From: Dipteris shenzhenensis
Lineage: Eukaryota; Polypodiophyta; Polypodiopsida; Gleicheniales
DNA length: 64,000 bases
Reading direction: 5' to 3' (one strand)
Assembly (NCBI GenBank): GCA_047967505.1
Contig: CM106538.1
The position numbers were made by a program, and so were the translations under genes. Under the pieces are notes generated by a model, which saw nothing but the letters and a program-made list of their open reading frames with translations, had not been told where the DNA came from and ran no database searches. This document shows, piece by piece, positions 41,641-52,710 of the stretch. Every line of letters starts with the position of its first letter. Positions within the stretch are counted from its first letter, which is position 1.

Positions 41641-43265
41641 GCAAGGCAATTATGCATCCTCTAATAGACAGGGTGATGACAAAAATGAGCATTTGTTTAT
41701 GGTGCAATACATGACCAATTCTATGACAAGTGCAAAAGAAAGCAATGATGTGTGATATGTTGACTCAGGTGCATCAAACCACATGACAGGTCATGCAAAA
41801 TGGATGCAGGATGCAAGGAAAATGGAAAGACCAGGATCTGTGGAGACTGGTGATGATACTGCACATCCTATTGTGCAGATTGGTAAAATTCCTTTGTCTA
41901 TGCAGGATGGGAAAAAGAAATACCTGTCTGATGTATTTTGTGTCCCGAATATCACCAAGAACTTGGTTTCTATTGGTCAAATGGTTGAGCAAGGCTTGCA
42001 GGTCAGATTTAATCCTTATGGATGCTTTGTTGAGGATATGAAAAATAAAGGTCACTTGATAGCAAAAGGGAATCTTGAAGAAGGGCAGGATGTTTACGTT
42101 GGATGCAGACATGCTTGAATTGAGTGCAGCAATGTTTGCACATGGGACTGGTGTAGTTGCAGATATTAATATTTGGCATAAACGCATTGGCCATGTTAAT
42201 GTACAGTGACTTAAATTAATGCAGCCCCAAAATATTATTGCAAGATTGGCTAAGTTCAAGGTTGCAGAAATGCATAAGGTATGTGAAGCCTGTCAATTTG
42301 GAAAACAGGCAAGGAAACCATTTCGTAGACATGTTCAAGAGAGTAAGAGGCCATTGGAATTAATCCACTCTGATGTATGGACTACTAAAGCTGCATCTAT
42401 TGGAGGCTGTCATTATTTTGTCACTTTTATTGATGACTACAGCAGAAAAGTTTGGGTGTATTTTATGAAAAAGAAAAGCACTGAAGTGTTTGGGCATTTC
42501 AAAGCTTTTAAATCTATGGTTGAGAAACAAAGCGGCCTGCAAATAAAATGCCTAAGGTCAGATGGATGTTTGATGTTTACGTTGGATGCAGAGATGCCTA
42601 AATTGAGTCCAGCAATGTTTGCACATGGGACCGGTGTAGTTGCAGATATTAATATTTGGCATAAACGCATTGGTCATGTTAATGTACAGCGACTTAAATT
42701 AATGCAGGCCCAAAATATTATTGCAAGATTGGCTAAGTTCAAGGTTGCAGAAATGCATAAGGTATGTGAAGCCTGTCAATTTGGAAAACAGGCAAGGAAA
42801 CCATTTCCTAGACATGTTCAAGAGAGTAAGAGGCCATTGGAATTAATCCACTCTGATGAGTGGACTACTAAAGCTACATCTATTGGAGGCTGTCATTATT
42901 TTGTCACTTTTATTGATGACTACAGCAAAAAAGTTTGGGTGTACCTTATGAAAAGGAAAAGTGAAGTGTTTGGGCATTTCAAAGCTTTTAAAGCTATGGT
43001 TGAGAAAGAAACAGGCCTGCAAATAAAATGCCTGAGGTCAGATGGAGGGGGAGAGTACCTCTCAAATGAGTTTGCAAGGTTCCTACAGGAGCATGGCATA
43101 AAGCAGCAATATTCATGCAGTCATACCCCACAGCAAAATGGACTTGTAGAAAGGAAAAACAGGCATATTGCAGAGGTATCTCATGCCATGCTCAACGAAA
43201 AAGACTTGCCATATTATTATTGGGCTGAAGCAGTTGCTACAGCAGTCTACATAATGAACAAGACT
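41641..43265 (+). pseudogene. Copia B protease-integrase, first chimera copy, with internal duplication
   Basis: The protease motif (YVDSGASNHMTGHA) is preceded by a stop at about 41755. The pre-integrase domain is interrupted near 42115 and 42209. A 483-bp segment, from TGTTTACGTTGGATGCAG (42091) to the second copy (42574), is tandemly duplicated. The pre-integrase motif CEACQFGKQARKPF and the core start HSD(V/E)WTTKA therefore appear twice. The second copy carries RSDGGGEYLSNE and QQNGLVERKNRH, so its catalytic triad is formally present. Reading then runs into the second gag. Confidence 0.87.
42091..43056 (+). repeat. 483-bp tandem duplication within integrase
   Basis: Copy 1 is 42091-42573 and copy 2 is 42574-43056, with a few differences (for example AAAAGCACTGAAG against AAAAGTGAAG). 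Reverse-transcription strand transfer is one plausible cause. Confidence 0.8.
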
Positions 43266-43275
43266 CCCACTGTGA

Positions 43276-44147
43276 AAAGCTTGACAAGAACAACTTCCAA
43301 GCATGGAAGTTTAGAATGACAAATTTCCTTAAGGGAAAAGACTATTGGGAGTTCATTACTGGAGCTGAACAAGAACCAGTTATTCCTAATGTTCCCAATC
43401 AACAAGAGTTGCATGCATTTAAAGGCTGGCATGAGAGAGCCAGAAAAGTTATGTACTAGCTGTCTATCAATATTTCAGATTCTATGATTGTGCATATTCA
43501 CGATGCAAGCACGCCGAAGGAGGCATGGGATACTTTGACAAAAATGTATAGCACAAATACGCAAGCCAGGAAAATGCACCTCAAGCAGGAGTTGCATAAT
43601 GTGTAGAGAGAAAATATGAGCATCAATGACTACCATATGAAGGCGAAGAAGATTGCAGATGCACTTGCTTCTATTGGGTTGCCAGTGGAAGATGATGATT
43701 TAGTTTCTATGACCTTGAATGGTCTAGGAAAGGATTATGCACAATTTCGTACATCCATTGCTGTCCGTGAAAATTTTTCTGATTTTGAGGAGTTGATTGC
43801 TCTTCTAATTTCTGAAAAGCAAAGAAATGGTGGTGCATCTTCTTCAAGAGGAACTTCAAAAGGAATTGTCTTCTACTCAAATGCTGGAAGAGGTAGAGGC
43901 AGAGGTAGAGCAGGCCGATCTGGAGGCCATGGCAGAAATCAGAATATGCAGCAAATTCAAGAAAACCAGTCCTACGGAGGAGGAAGTGGGAACTTTAGAG
44001 GCAGGGGGAGCCAAAGAGGTCATGGCGGATGGCAGAGAGGCCAAAACGCAAACAGCAATGTTGAATGCTACTACTGTGGTAAAATGGGTCATATGGTTAA
44101 AGATTGCTATAAAAAACAGAATGACATCATGACTAGAAAATTGTAGC
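43276..44147 (+). pseudogene. Copia B gag, second chimera copy
   Basis: Gag resumes with LTRTTSK-type out-of-frame codons at the joint and then the normal gag frame. Stops lie at about 43457 and 43604, and the frame is open at 43616-44146. The zinc knuckle is complete here (CYYCGKMGHMVKDC). A TAG at 44144-44146 replaces CAG. Confidence 0.88.
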
Positions 44148-47073
44148 AAGGCAATTATGCATCCTCTAGTAGACAGGGTGATGACAGAAATGAGCATTTG
44201 TTTATGGTGCAGCACATGACCAATTTTGTGACAAGTGCAAAAGAAAGCAATGATGTGTGGTATGTTGACTCAAGTGCATCAAACCACATGATAGGTCATG
44301 CAAAATGGATGCAAGATGCAAGGAAAATGGAAAGACCGGGATTTGTGGAGACTGGTGATGATATTGCACATCCTATTGTGCAGATTGGTAAAATTCCTTT
44401 GTCTATGCAGGATGGGAAAAAGAAATACCTGTCTGATGTATTTCATGTCCCGAATATCACCAAGAACTTGGTTTCTGTTGGGCAAATGGTTAAGCAGGGC
44501 TTGCAGGTTAGATTTAATCCTTATGGATGCTTTGTTGAGGATATGAAAAAAAAAGGTCGCTTGATAGCAAAAGGGAAGAAGAAGGGCAGGATGTTTACGT
44601 TGGATGCAAACATGCCTGAAATGAGTGTAGCAATGTTTGCACATGGGACCGGTGTAGTTGTAGATATTAATATCTGGCATAAACACATTGGTCATGTTAA
44701 TGTACATTGGCTTAAATTAATGCAGGCCCAAAATATTGTTGCAAGATTGCCTAAGTTCAAGGTTGCAGAAATGCACAGGGTATGTGAAGCCTGTCAATTT
44801 GGAAAACAGGCAAGGAAACCATTTCCTAGACATGTTCAAGATAGTAAGAGGCCATTGGAATTAATCCACTCTGATGTGTGGTCTACTAAAGCTGCACCTA
44901 TTGGAGGCTGTCATTATTTTGTCACTTTTATTGATGACTACAGCAGAAAAGTTTGGGTGTATTTTATGAAAAAGAAAAGTGAAGTGTTTGGGCATTTCAA
45001 AGCTTTTAAAGCTATGGTTGAGAAAGAATCAGGCCTGCAAATAAAATGCCTAAGGTCAGATGGAGGGGGAGAGTACCTCTCAAATGAGTTTGCAAGGTTC
45101 CTATAGGAGCATGGCATAAAGCAGCAATATTCATGCAATCATACCCCACAGCAAAATGGACTTGCAAAAAGGAAAAATAGGCATATTGGAGAGGTATCTC
45201 ATGCCATGCTCAACGAAAAAGTCCTGCCATATTATTATTGGGCTGAAGCAGTTGCTACAGCAATCTACATAATGAACAGGACTCCCACTACAACAATACA
45301 TGGCATGACGCCAGAGGAGAGGTATACTAGTAGGAAACTAGATATTTCTCATTTGAAGGTTTTTGGTTGCATTGCCTATGTTCATGTGCCAGATGAGTTG
45401 AGATCCAAGTTGGATCTAAAAGCTGAAAAGTGCATCTTTATTGGTTATTCTCTACAGCAGAAAGGGTATAGATGCTATAACCCTTCCACTCGTAAGTTTA
45501 CAGTAAGCAGAGATGTTGTTTTTGATGAGATGAGCAACTAGTATAAACTAGTAAATGTGATTGATGATGTAGATGCACAGAATGGTAATGCTGCACAGAA
45601 TTCACAGCAACAATCACAAAATATTAGTGGACCTATAGTGTCCTCTAGCAGTGGTTCACATACTTTGCCATGGACACGCAGATTGAGATCAGGAGGATCT
45701 CCTCAAAGCAATGCAGATAGTGGTATGCAAGTATCACGAAAAGGAAAAGAGAAAGTAGATCAGCCCATGTTTGATGTGAATGCAGGTCACTCTTATGTGG
45801 ATGGTGAATACAGTGGCTCCAGAACAGAGCCTTGATGATGAGTTGAGTATTCCTTTTGTTGTTACACCTGGAGTAAGGAAGACAAGGGATGTTTTGAGAG
45901 CACCTGGTAGTGAGCCTATTTTGCGCAAGTCTACCAGAGCTAGGTATCCTGTGGATAGGCTGAAATATGATGATGGATTTATAGCCATTCACTATGCCTA
46001 TATGGTCAAAGTGATACATGAACCAGAACCCACTTCTTTTGAGCAAGCCATGGGAAAAGAAAAATGGGAGAAAGCCATGAATGAAGAAATGGATGCGTTG
46101 GAAGCAAATGCTACATGGGAATTGGTGCCTTTGCCTAAAGACAAGAATGCAATTGGCTGCAAGTGGGTTTATAAGGTGAAGCACAATGCAGATGGTTCTG
46201 TGAACAGATACAAGGCAAGATTAGTTGTCAAGGGATATGCATAGACATATGGTATTGATTATGAAGAAACATTCAGCCCGGTTGCAAGGATGGCAACCGT
46301 AAGAGCAGTCATTGCTATGGCTGCATCAAAGGGATGGTATTTATATTAGATGGATGTAAAGAATGCTTTCTTGCATGGTGATTTGCAAGAAGAGGTCTAT
46401 ATGGAGTAGCCACCAGGTTATGTTCATGCTATTCATCCTGAGTTTGTTTGTAGGTTGAAGAAAGCCTTGTATGGCTTGAAGCAAGAACCCAGAGCATGGT
46501 CTGACAAGATGGACAGTATCTTGTCACTATTGGCTTTCAGATTTCCAAGGTAGATTTCTCACTTTATGTGAGAAAAACAGAGAAAGGCATTATGATGCTT
46601 GTCATTTATGTTGATGATTCTAGTATTTCTAATAGAAGATCTACCAGTGGATATGTGTTCTCCTTTGGGAGTGCTGTAGTCACTTGGAGCAGCAAGAAAC
46701 AGCCTACAGTTGCCTTGTTGAGCACAAAGGCTGAGTACAGGGGTGCAACAATGGCTGCATGTGAGGTAGCTTGGTTACATAAGCTACTTTATGATATGCA
46801 TCAGTCTACAGATGGGCCAGTTGTCATTTATGGTGACAACATGAGTAGTATACACTTGGCAAATAACCCAGTCTATGATGCTCGAACAAAGCACATTGAG
46901 GTACATTATCACTATGTGCAGGAGAAGGTTCTAGTAGGTTTTATTGATCTAGTTTATGTCAACACAGAGGATCAGGTAGCTGACATATTCATGAAGGCAT
47001 TGGGCGCAGAGAAGCTATGCAAGTTCAGAGACCTGCTTGGTGGGCAGGAATTGGGATTGAGCTTGAGGGGGAG
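44148..47073 (+). pseudogene. Copia B protease to RNase H, second chimera copy
   Basis: The protease reads YVDSSASNHMIGHA, with Gly changed to Ser. The integrase keeps HSDVWSTKA and RSDGGGEYLSNE, but the catalytic Glu is Lys (QQNGLAKRKNRHIG), and a TAG lies at 45104-45106. The reverse transcriptase (to 46616) has stops at 46242, 46348 and 46406. A deletion then fuses VIYVDD to [19 protein letters not shown] of RNase H, removing about 230 residues of thumb and connection. RNase H reads open to 47113. Confidence 0.88.
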
Positions 47074-47430
47074 TGTTGAGATATCGAGCTCCGCTCGTGA
47101 TATGCCAAGGTGACCGTTGTGCATTTATGTCACCGACTTGTTAGCTGCAGATGCGGTTGGTACACCGCCCATGAATAATAGCTGGATGACAGCTATCTTT
47201 ATGTACTCTAGTTAGTGGCTTAGTTAGTATGCCACTAGGTTAGCTGAGTTTGGTTTGAGACCCACATATAGGGTTCACCTATTCCTTTTGTACTTAGAGA
47301 GAGCTCTTTTGGCTTTCACAACTAAGAAGAGGAAAATTGTTTTCAGCCTCCACCTTTGTGTGTATTCCCCCATTGTGTATGTGAGAAAGCTACAAGTGAG
47401 ACTCCTTACTTCTCTCCCACTCTCTTCACA
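47074..47430 (+). repeat. 3' LTR of the Copia B chimera
   Basis: 357 bp from TGTTGAGATATCGAGC to CTCTCTTCACA, homologous to the 353-bp LTRs of the other copies in reverse orientation. A GAGGGGGAG polypurine tract precedes it at 47065-47073. Confidence 0.92.
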
Positions 47431-47570
47431 TTTATATTATAAAATGTTAAGGTGGCATGGTTCCTCCATGTGCCACCCCTCCACCTAGGCGGTCCCATGC
47501 TTGCATTTAGTGAGACATGGACCAAGGACCATGGGAGAAGTAATATAAAATAGGTGGAGATGGATCTGCA

Positions 47571-47795
47571 AATTATTGTCCACAATCCATCATGTTCAGT
47601 AGGAGTACGTGGAAGATCAAACACAAAATCCATAACTATGCTTTGCTATGGTCTATCCGGAATTGGCAAAGGGTGTAACAACCGAGGTGCCTTCTGCCTG
47701 TCAAACTTTACTTTCTAACAAACCATGCATGTTCTCACATATTCTTCCACGTCTTTTCTCAAAGATGGCCAATAAAAGTATTGCTCCACTGCTGT
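47571..47795 (-). repeat. Direct repeat shared with 48411-48635
   Basis: The two segments of about 224 bases are nearly identical and cover the integrase stretch from EQYFYW to LWTIIC. They mark the duplication inside fragment G. Confidence 0.85.
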
Positions 47796-49104
47796 AATTG
47801 TTGCTGTGATTCCCCTATGTCCTGCATATGGAGGAGCATGACTTTCCATTATGACTTTCTGTCGCATCTGATCAGTGACACAGAGTCGTCCATGCATCAA
47901 AATGAAACCCTCTTTCAACATATAGTGACCATGCCTTTGACCATCAGAAAGCTGATCATAAATAGTTAAAAAATCAGCATCATTAACATATTGATCTTTC
48001 ATCACATCTAACACATTGTTGTAAGAAATGCTCACTGCTGAAACACTGGGTTTCTTGGAGACTACTTCAGGCTGTGGTTTCCTGGAAAGTGCATCAACCA
48101 CGACATTTTTGTTACCCGGCACATGTACAATTTGAAAATGAAACATTGAGAGGAAGTTAGCCCATCTCATGTGCTTTTCAGATAATTTTAGCTGCGTGAA
48201 GAAATATCTAAGTGACTGATAATCTGTCTGCACATAAAAATCAGCTCCAAGAAGGTAATGTTTCCATGTGGTCAAAGCATGTATCACTGCTAACATTTCC
48301 TTCTCGTACGTCTGCAAGTACAATTCAACATCTTTGAGAACTCTACTCTCATATGCAACCACTCTGCCATCCTGCATCAAAGTGCCTCCTATGCTGTTTG
48401 CTAAACCTGCAAATTATTGTCCACAATCCATCATGTTCAGTAGGAGTACGTGGAAGATCAAACACAAAATCCATAGCTATGCTTTGCCATGGTCTATCCG
48501 GAATTGGCAAAGGGTGTAACAACCGAGGTGCCTTCTGCCTATCAAACCTTACTTTCTGACAAACCATGCATGTTCTCACATATTCTTCCACGTCTTTTCT
48601 CAAAGATGGCCAATAAAAGTATTGCTCCACTGCTGATCTTCTTGTAAGCCTCTTCAAGGCTTTCCACAAAACGATCAGCTTCGAAGACTTTCTCTTTTGT
48701 ATGCAAAATGGGAGGTATCTTCCTGGCACCTTCCACTATTTCAAAAGGTGCTTTACCTGTGGATGTGTGTACCGTATTATTGTAAGATATTCTAGCAAAG
48801 GCAAATAATGCTCCCATTTGCTTTTGTGGTCTGAGACATAGCATTTAAACATATCCAAGATGGTAGAGCTTTCCAGCTCTGATTGTCCATCAGACTGAGG
48901 GTGAAAAGATGACGAAAAATTCAGCGTAGTGCCCATATTTTCAAACAACCCTCTCCAAAAGAGGCTGGTCATCCTCGGATCTCTATCACTGATTATGGAT
49001 TCAAGAATTCCATGATACTGGAAGACATGCTGCAGAAACAATTTGGCCATTTGATCTGCTGTAATTTTCTTTCTTACTGGCACAAAGTGGGCTTGTTTGC
49101 TAAG
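47571..49104 (-). mobile_element. Circularly permuted Ty3/gypsy fragment G
   Basis: On the minus strand, 49104-48634 encodes the second half of a gypsy integrase (LSKQAHFVPVRKKITADQMA, ISDRDPRMTSLFW, HPQSDGQSELES). Next, 48633-48411 encodes the end of the H2C2 zinc domain and the first half of the integrase core (EQYFYWPSLRKDVEEY, AMDFVFDLPRTPTEHDGLWT). Last, 48410-47571 encodes RNase H (YESRVLKDVELYLQTYEKEM, VQTDYQSLRYFF), the H2C2 domain (HAPPYAGHRG...CMVC) and the same first half of the core again. The natural order is RNase H, H2C2, core. The outer ends join perfectly if closed into a circle (...IICR then LSKQAHF...). Confidence 0.75.
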
Positions 49105-49682
49105 AGGATAGGCCCATGTGGGGGGGGGTGTAGATAGTCTAAGAATGCAAGTTAAATAATGGGGAAAGTAGGATGAGGTGGCAAGATTTTATGCCAACCC
49201 TCCACTTGTCCTCCTAGATGATTAAACATATTATAAAATTGGGAAGAGACCAAGGGAGTATCTTAGACTTGGGATATGGGGGATGATATATGTGAAAAAT
49301 GAGGCTAAGGTGTCGCACACAATTGAGAGTGCGTAACCACCTAGCCCACATGGGAGACTTTTCCACACACACCATGCATGTGGGAGGATGCATTTATTGG
49401 GAGAGACCCCCTCTCTTGGCTATAAAAGGAGTGGGCTATTCCTTGATGGGACACGCTCATTCTTGTAAAGCCACTTGGTTAGTACTTTCATTTCTTCCCC
49501 CCATCCTTCCTTTCAAATAAAGCATGACCCTCCTCCCTTGATGTCTCCATATCTACATTCCTCATACCATTATGTACATGCTCCTATTTCCCCTCTCCCT
49601 CTCCCCTTATGCCATAGTCTCCCTCTTCATTCCTACCCCTCTTAATCCCTTTTCCCCACCCATGTTAACGTTTCTCCCCTTA
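49105..49682 (+). repeat. Left LTR of gypsy D, right-hand part
   Basis: It matches 52060-52639. It holds a TATA box TATAAAA at 49431-49437 after CTCTCTTGGC and an AATAAA polyadenylation signal at 49516-49521. Confidence 0.8.
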
Positions 49683-50994
49683 ATAGAACTGGTGTGGCTA
49701 CTGGGATCGAAATCTCCATGGCTAGTGGCATAAAATTCGTTACTCCTATGACTGGGTGTAGTTCTACAGCACCTTTCGTGTGCGGTTCTCTGCTTCTGTG
49801 CCTCCAATCTACGTGTCTTCTGCTCGTACTTCTCTGTCTCTGCGGTTGCAGAACTTCTCAGTTTCTGTGCCTTTCGCCTGCGGTTCCTACGCATCTTTTG
49901 AGTTCTTGCACATCTTCTGTGTAGCACCACGCATCTTCTGGTCCACTGTGTTTGCAAAATCGCTTCTGTGCATCTTATGTGCGGTGCCACACAAAAGTGC
50001 TCCTACGCATCTGCAATAGACCTCGCACCCGCCCTTCTATCTTCTTCTCTTCTCCTCTCCTCTCCTCTCTTTTTATCAAGGAGTGGGAATTGATCCCAAG
50101 ACCTCCCCATTCACAAAAGGAAGACTTACCAATGGGCCAGCAAATAGGAAGTGATGAAAGTGTAATGATATTGCTTATATGGTGAAATCTCATGAATTGT
50201 AGCTCTCTAACCATAGGGAGTTTCCTCTTGTTGTAAAAAGAAAAAGTACTTCATTTCATTTGCTTTATTCATATCTGATACTAGATCGTAGATTCTGAAC
50301 TTTTTCAAGTTCACTCCTTGGACGCACGCCACACGAGGAGGGTGGATATTTATGTCACTTCTCGGCGAGTTCAAGTATTTGGTGCTTGGTCCTCCACTCA
50401 TTACGGCTACCAATTGGCGAGATCTCTTTCTTGATCTTCATGTCAATCTTCAACAACTGATTGTACAATGCATGGTTCAAGGAGATGACAGGTGGGGTGA
50501 TACACTAGGCTCTAGCTAGTTGTTGGCATGTTACTTGTAGATAACCATAAAAAACTAAACATTCATCTCAAGCTATTTATGAATATGTATTCTGGCCAAA
50601 TTTTAAAGTATCTAGATTTTTTAAATAAAAATTTGGTGAACTTTCATGGAAATTATTTATAAATTTAGAATCTTAAAGCCTAATATTATCTCTTTTTCTA
50701 AATTTAGTTCCAATCTTGGCATATATACTGAGCTTTTGTTTTTATAGGAGAAAAAACTTTTAACTTTTTCTTAATAATGAAACCAATGTAAAAAATATAT
50801 CTAGATGATTATATAAAATATATCACTAGTAAATCTCGAGACAATTTTGATAATTGTTATTAACACTAACAAATTGTAAAATACCTTTTAGGATAAATTC
50901 TTTACACATTTTAGGTCAAACATTAGTTTGAATTTGTTTGCAAGATATGCTTTATGCTTTATCCTTCTCTTTGTTCCCCCATATTTCCCTGCAG
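49683..50994. other. Unassigned interior of gypsy D
   Basis: 49780-50010 repeats phrases such as CTTCTGTGCCT and GCGGTTCCTACGCATCTT, and 50035-50070 is a CTCTC run. 50500-50940 is AT-rich. No conserved retroelement domain is seen. It may be the untranslated leader plus unrelated filler. Confidence 0.4.
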
Positions 50995-51714
50995 ACTTCA
51001 ATTCCTAGATTTGTTTGGGAGTCCATTCTTAAATGAAGCAGTGGAGTTGCTCATGGATCGCATCGGTATTGATCATTGCACTTCTAGCATCTATTATCCA
51101 GAATCCATGGGACAAACGGAGTGGACCAATGGCCTCCTTTGTAAATCCATGGGAAAAATGGCCACAGGGAACAAGAGCTAGTGGGATCAGAAGGTCACTA
51201 AAGCCGTGTGGGCTTACAACATCACCCTCCTTTTGAGTTGGTGTACGGTACTGAGGCAGTTTTACCACTAGAGATAGATATTTTGGCCTTGAGATTAGCA
51301 CAAGAACAGAGGATGATAGAAGATGAACATGTAGAGGCCAGGTTGGTACAACTTGAGAAGCTAGATGAAACCCGATGCCTCGCACTCCATCAAACAGAGA
51401 TCCAAAAGAACCGACAAAAGGCCTACATGGATGCTAAGATTTGCAAGGGATGGGAAAGACACTTTGCTGAGGGGGATGTTGTGCTATGCTTTGATAATAG
51501 ATTGGACCACCAGATGGATAAAAAGTTCCTTCCACTGTGGACCGGTCCATACAAAGTCATCAAGGAACATAGTAATGGGTCTATACAAGTACAAGAGCTA
51601 CATGAGCCATATGGCAAGAAGGTGATCAACAAGTGTTATCTCAAGCCCTTCTTTGTTCATGATGGTCCTAGGCATGGAAATGCTGTGTGCATTCCCTGCC
51701 TGGGGGGGGGAAAC
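50995..51714 (+). pseudogene. Gypsy D integrase C-terminal remnant
   Basis: It begins inside the integrase core (LLMDRIGIDHCTSSIYYPES, GQTEWTNGLL, where the Glu is present). There is a stop at about 51180 and a frameshift at about 51215. It continues with FELVYGTEAVLPLEIDILAL, a charged linker, and a C-terminal domain with FAEGDVVLCFDNR and LWTGPYKVIKEH. The frame closes at 51724, inside the LTR. A run of ten G and AAAC (51702-51714) is the polypurine tract. Confidence 0.8.
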
Positions 51715-52639
51715 TGTTATGGATAAATTTGACCAAGGTAAAAGGCATAAATATATGTGTGTGCTTGTATGTGTGGCAATAGTATAATAAAATATGATGT
51801 GCATAGGGCCCAGGGTTGAGGTGGCAGGGCATGACCATGTGCCACCCTTCCATGTAAGAGGACCCATAAGGTGTGTTGTACATAATCCATGGTAGTTATA
51901 TTATAAAATGTTAAGGTGGCATGGTTCCTCCATGTGCCACCCCTCCACCTAGGCGGTCCCATGCCTGCATTTAGTGAGACATGGACCAAGGACCATGGGA
52001 GAAGTAATATAAAATAGGTGGAGATGGATATTATATTGGATTATTCCCTCCATGTAGGATAGGCCCATGTGAGGGGGGGGTGTAGATAGTCCAAGAATGC
52101 AAGTTAAATAATGGGGAAAGTAGGATGAGGTGGCAAGATTCCTTGCGCCAACCCTCCACTTGTCCTCCTAGATGATTAAACGTATTATAAAATTGGGAAG
52201 AGAGCAACAGAGTATCTTAGACTTGGGATATGGGGGATGATATATGTGGAAAAATGAGGCCAATGGTTGTCGCACACAATTGAGAGTGCGTAACCACTTA
52301 GCCCACATGGGAGACTTTTCCACACACACCATGCATGTGGGAGGATGCATTTATTAGGAGAGACCCCCTCTCTTGGCTATAAAAGGAGGGGGCTATTCCT
52401 TGATGGGACACACTCATTCTTGTAAAGCCACCTAGCTAGTACTTTGATTTCTTCCCCCCATCCTTCCTTTCAAATAAAGCATGACCCTCCTCCCTTGATG
52501 TCTCCATCTCTACATTCCTCGTCCCATTATGTACATGCTCCTCTTTCCCCTCTCCCTCTCCCCTTGTGCCATAGTCTCCCTCTTCATTCCTACCCCTCTT
52601 AATCCCTTTTCCCCACCCATGTTAATGCTTCTCCCCTCA
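51715..52639 (+). repeat. Right LTR of gypsy D
   Basis: Starts TGTTATGGATAAATTTGACC directly after the polypurine tract and ends CTCCCCTCA where similarity to the left LTR stops. TATA box TATAAAA at 52378-52384 and AATAAA at 52473-52478, about 95 bases apart, fit a short R region. Confidence 0.8.
52378..52384 (+). promoter_or_regulatory. LTR TATA box, gypsy D
   Basis: GGCTATAAAAGGAGG is identical in position to 49431-49437 of the other LTR, 90-100 bases before a shared AATAAA. Confidence 0.7.
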
Positions 52640-52710
52640 TGTTCCCTTTTCCTATATGGCCCTCGCGCATCGCCATGCCGAGCATCTAGCCTCTTGTCTC
52701 GAATTCTTTT

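Larger units (their letters stand above)
40766..47430 (+). mobile_element. Head-to-tail chimera of two defective Copia B copies
   Basis: A first copy runs from gag codon 18 or so (40768) to the integrase at about 43265. It is then joined directly to a second gag at the same relative position, near GAAAAGCTTGACAAGAAC. The second copy continues through integrase, a deleted reverse transcriptase and RNase H to a 357-bp 3' LTR. There is no 5' LTR, primer site or leader. Many CAG-to-TAG type stops show both parts are old compared with the copies at 34046 and 54940. Confidence 0.9.
47431..52639 (+). mobile_element. Ty3/gypsy element D, collapsed, between two LTRs
   Basis: A 925-bp LTR at 51715-52639 has a partial partner on the left: 47431-47570 and 49105-49682 match its positions 182 onward. 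The first 181 bases of the left LTR are lost at the Copia B chimera joint. Between the LTRs only an integrase tail (50995-51714) remains of the coding region. The left LTR is interrupted by fragment G (47571-49104). Confidence 0.7.

Noticed and set aside
41372-44215. Antisense open frames in Copia B gag with hydrophobic peptides
   Set aside because: They are shadows of the well-supported sense gag frame and recur at the same place in every copy.
49694-50019. Cys/Ser-rich open frames
   Set aside because: They come from repeated CTTCTGTGC phrases, with no conserved domain or consistent frame.
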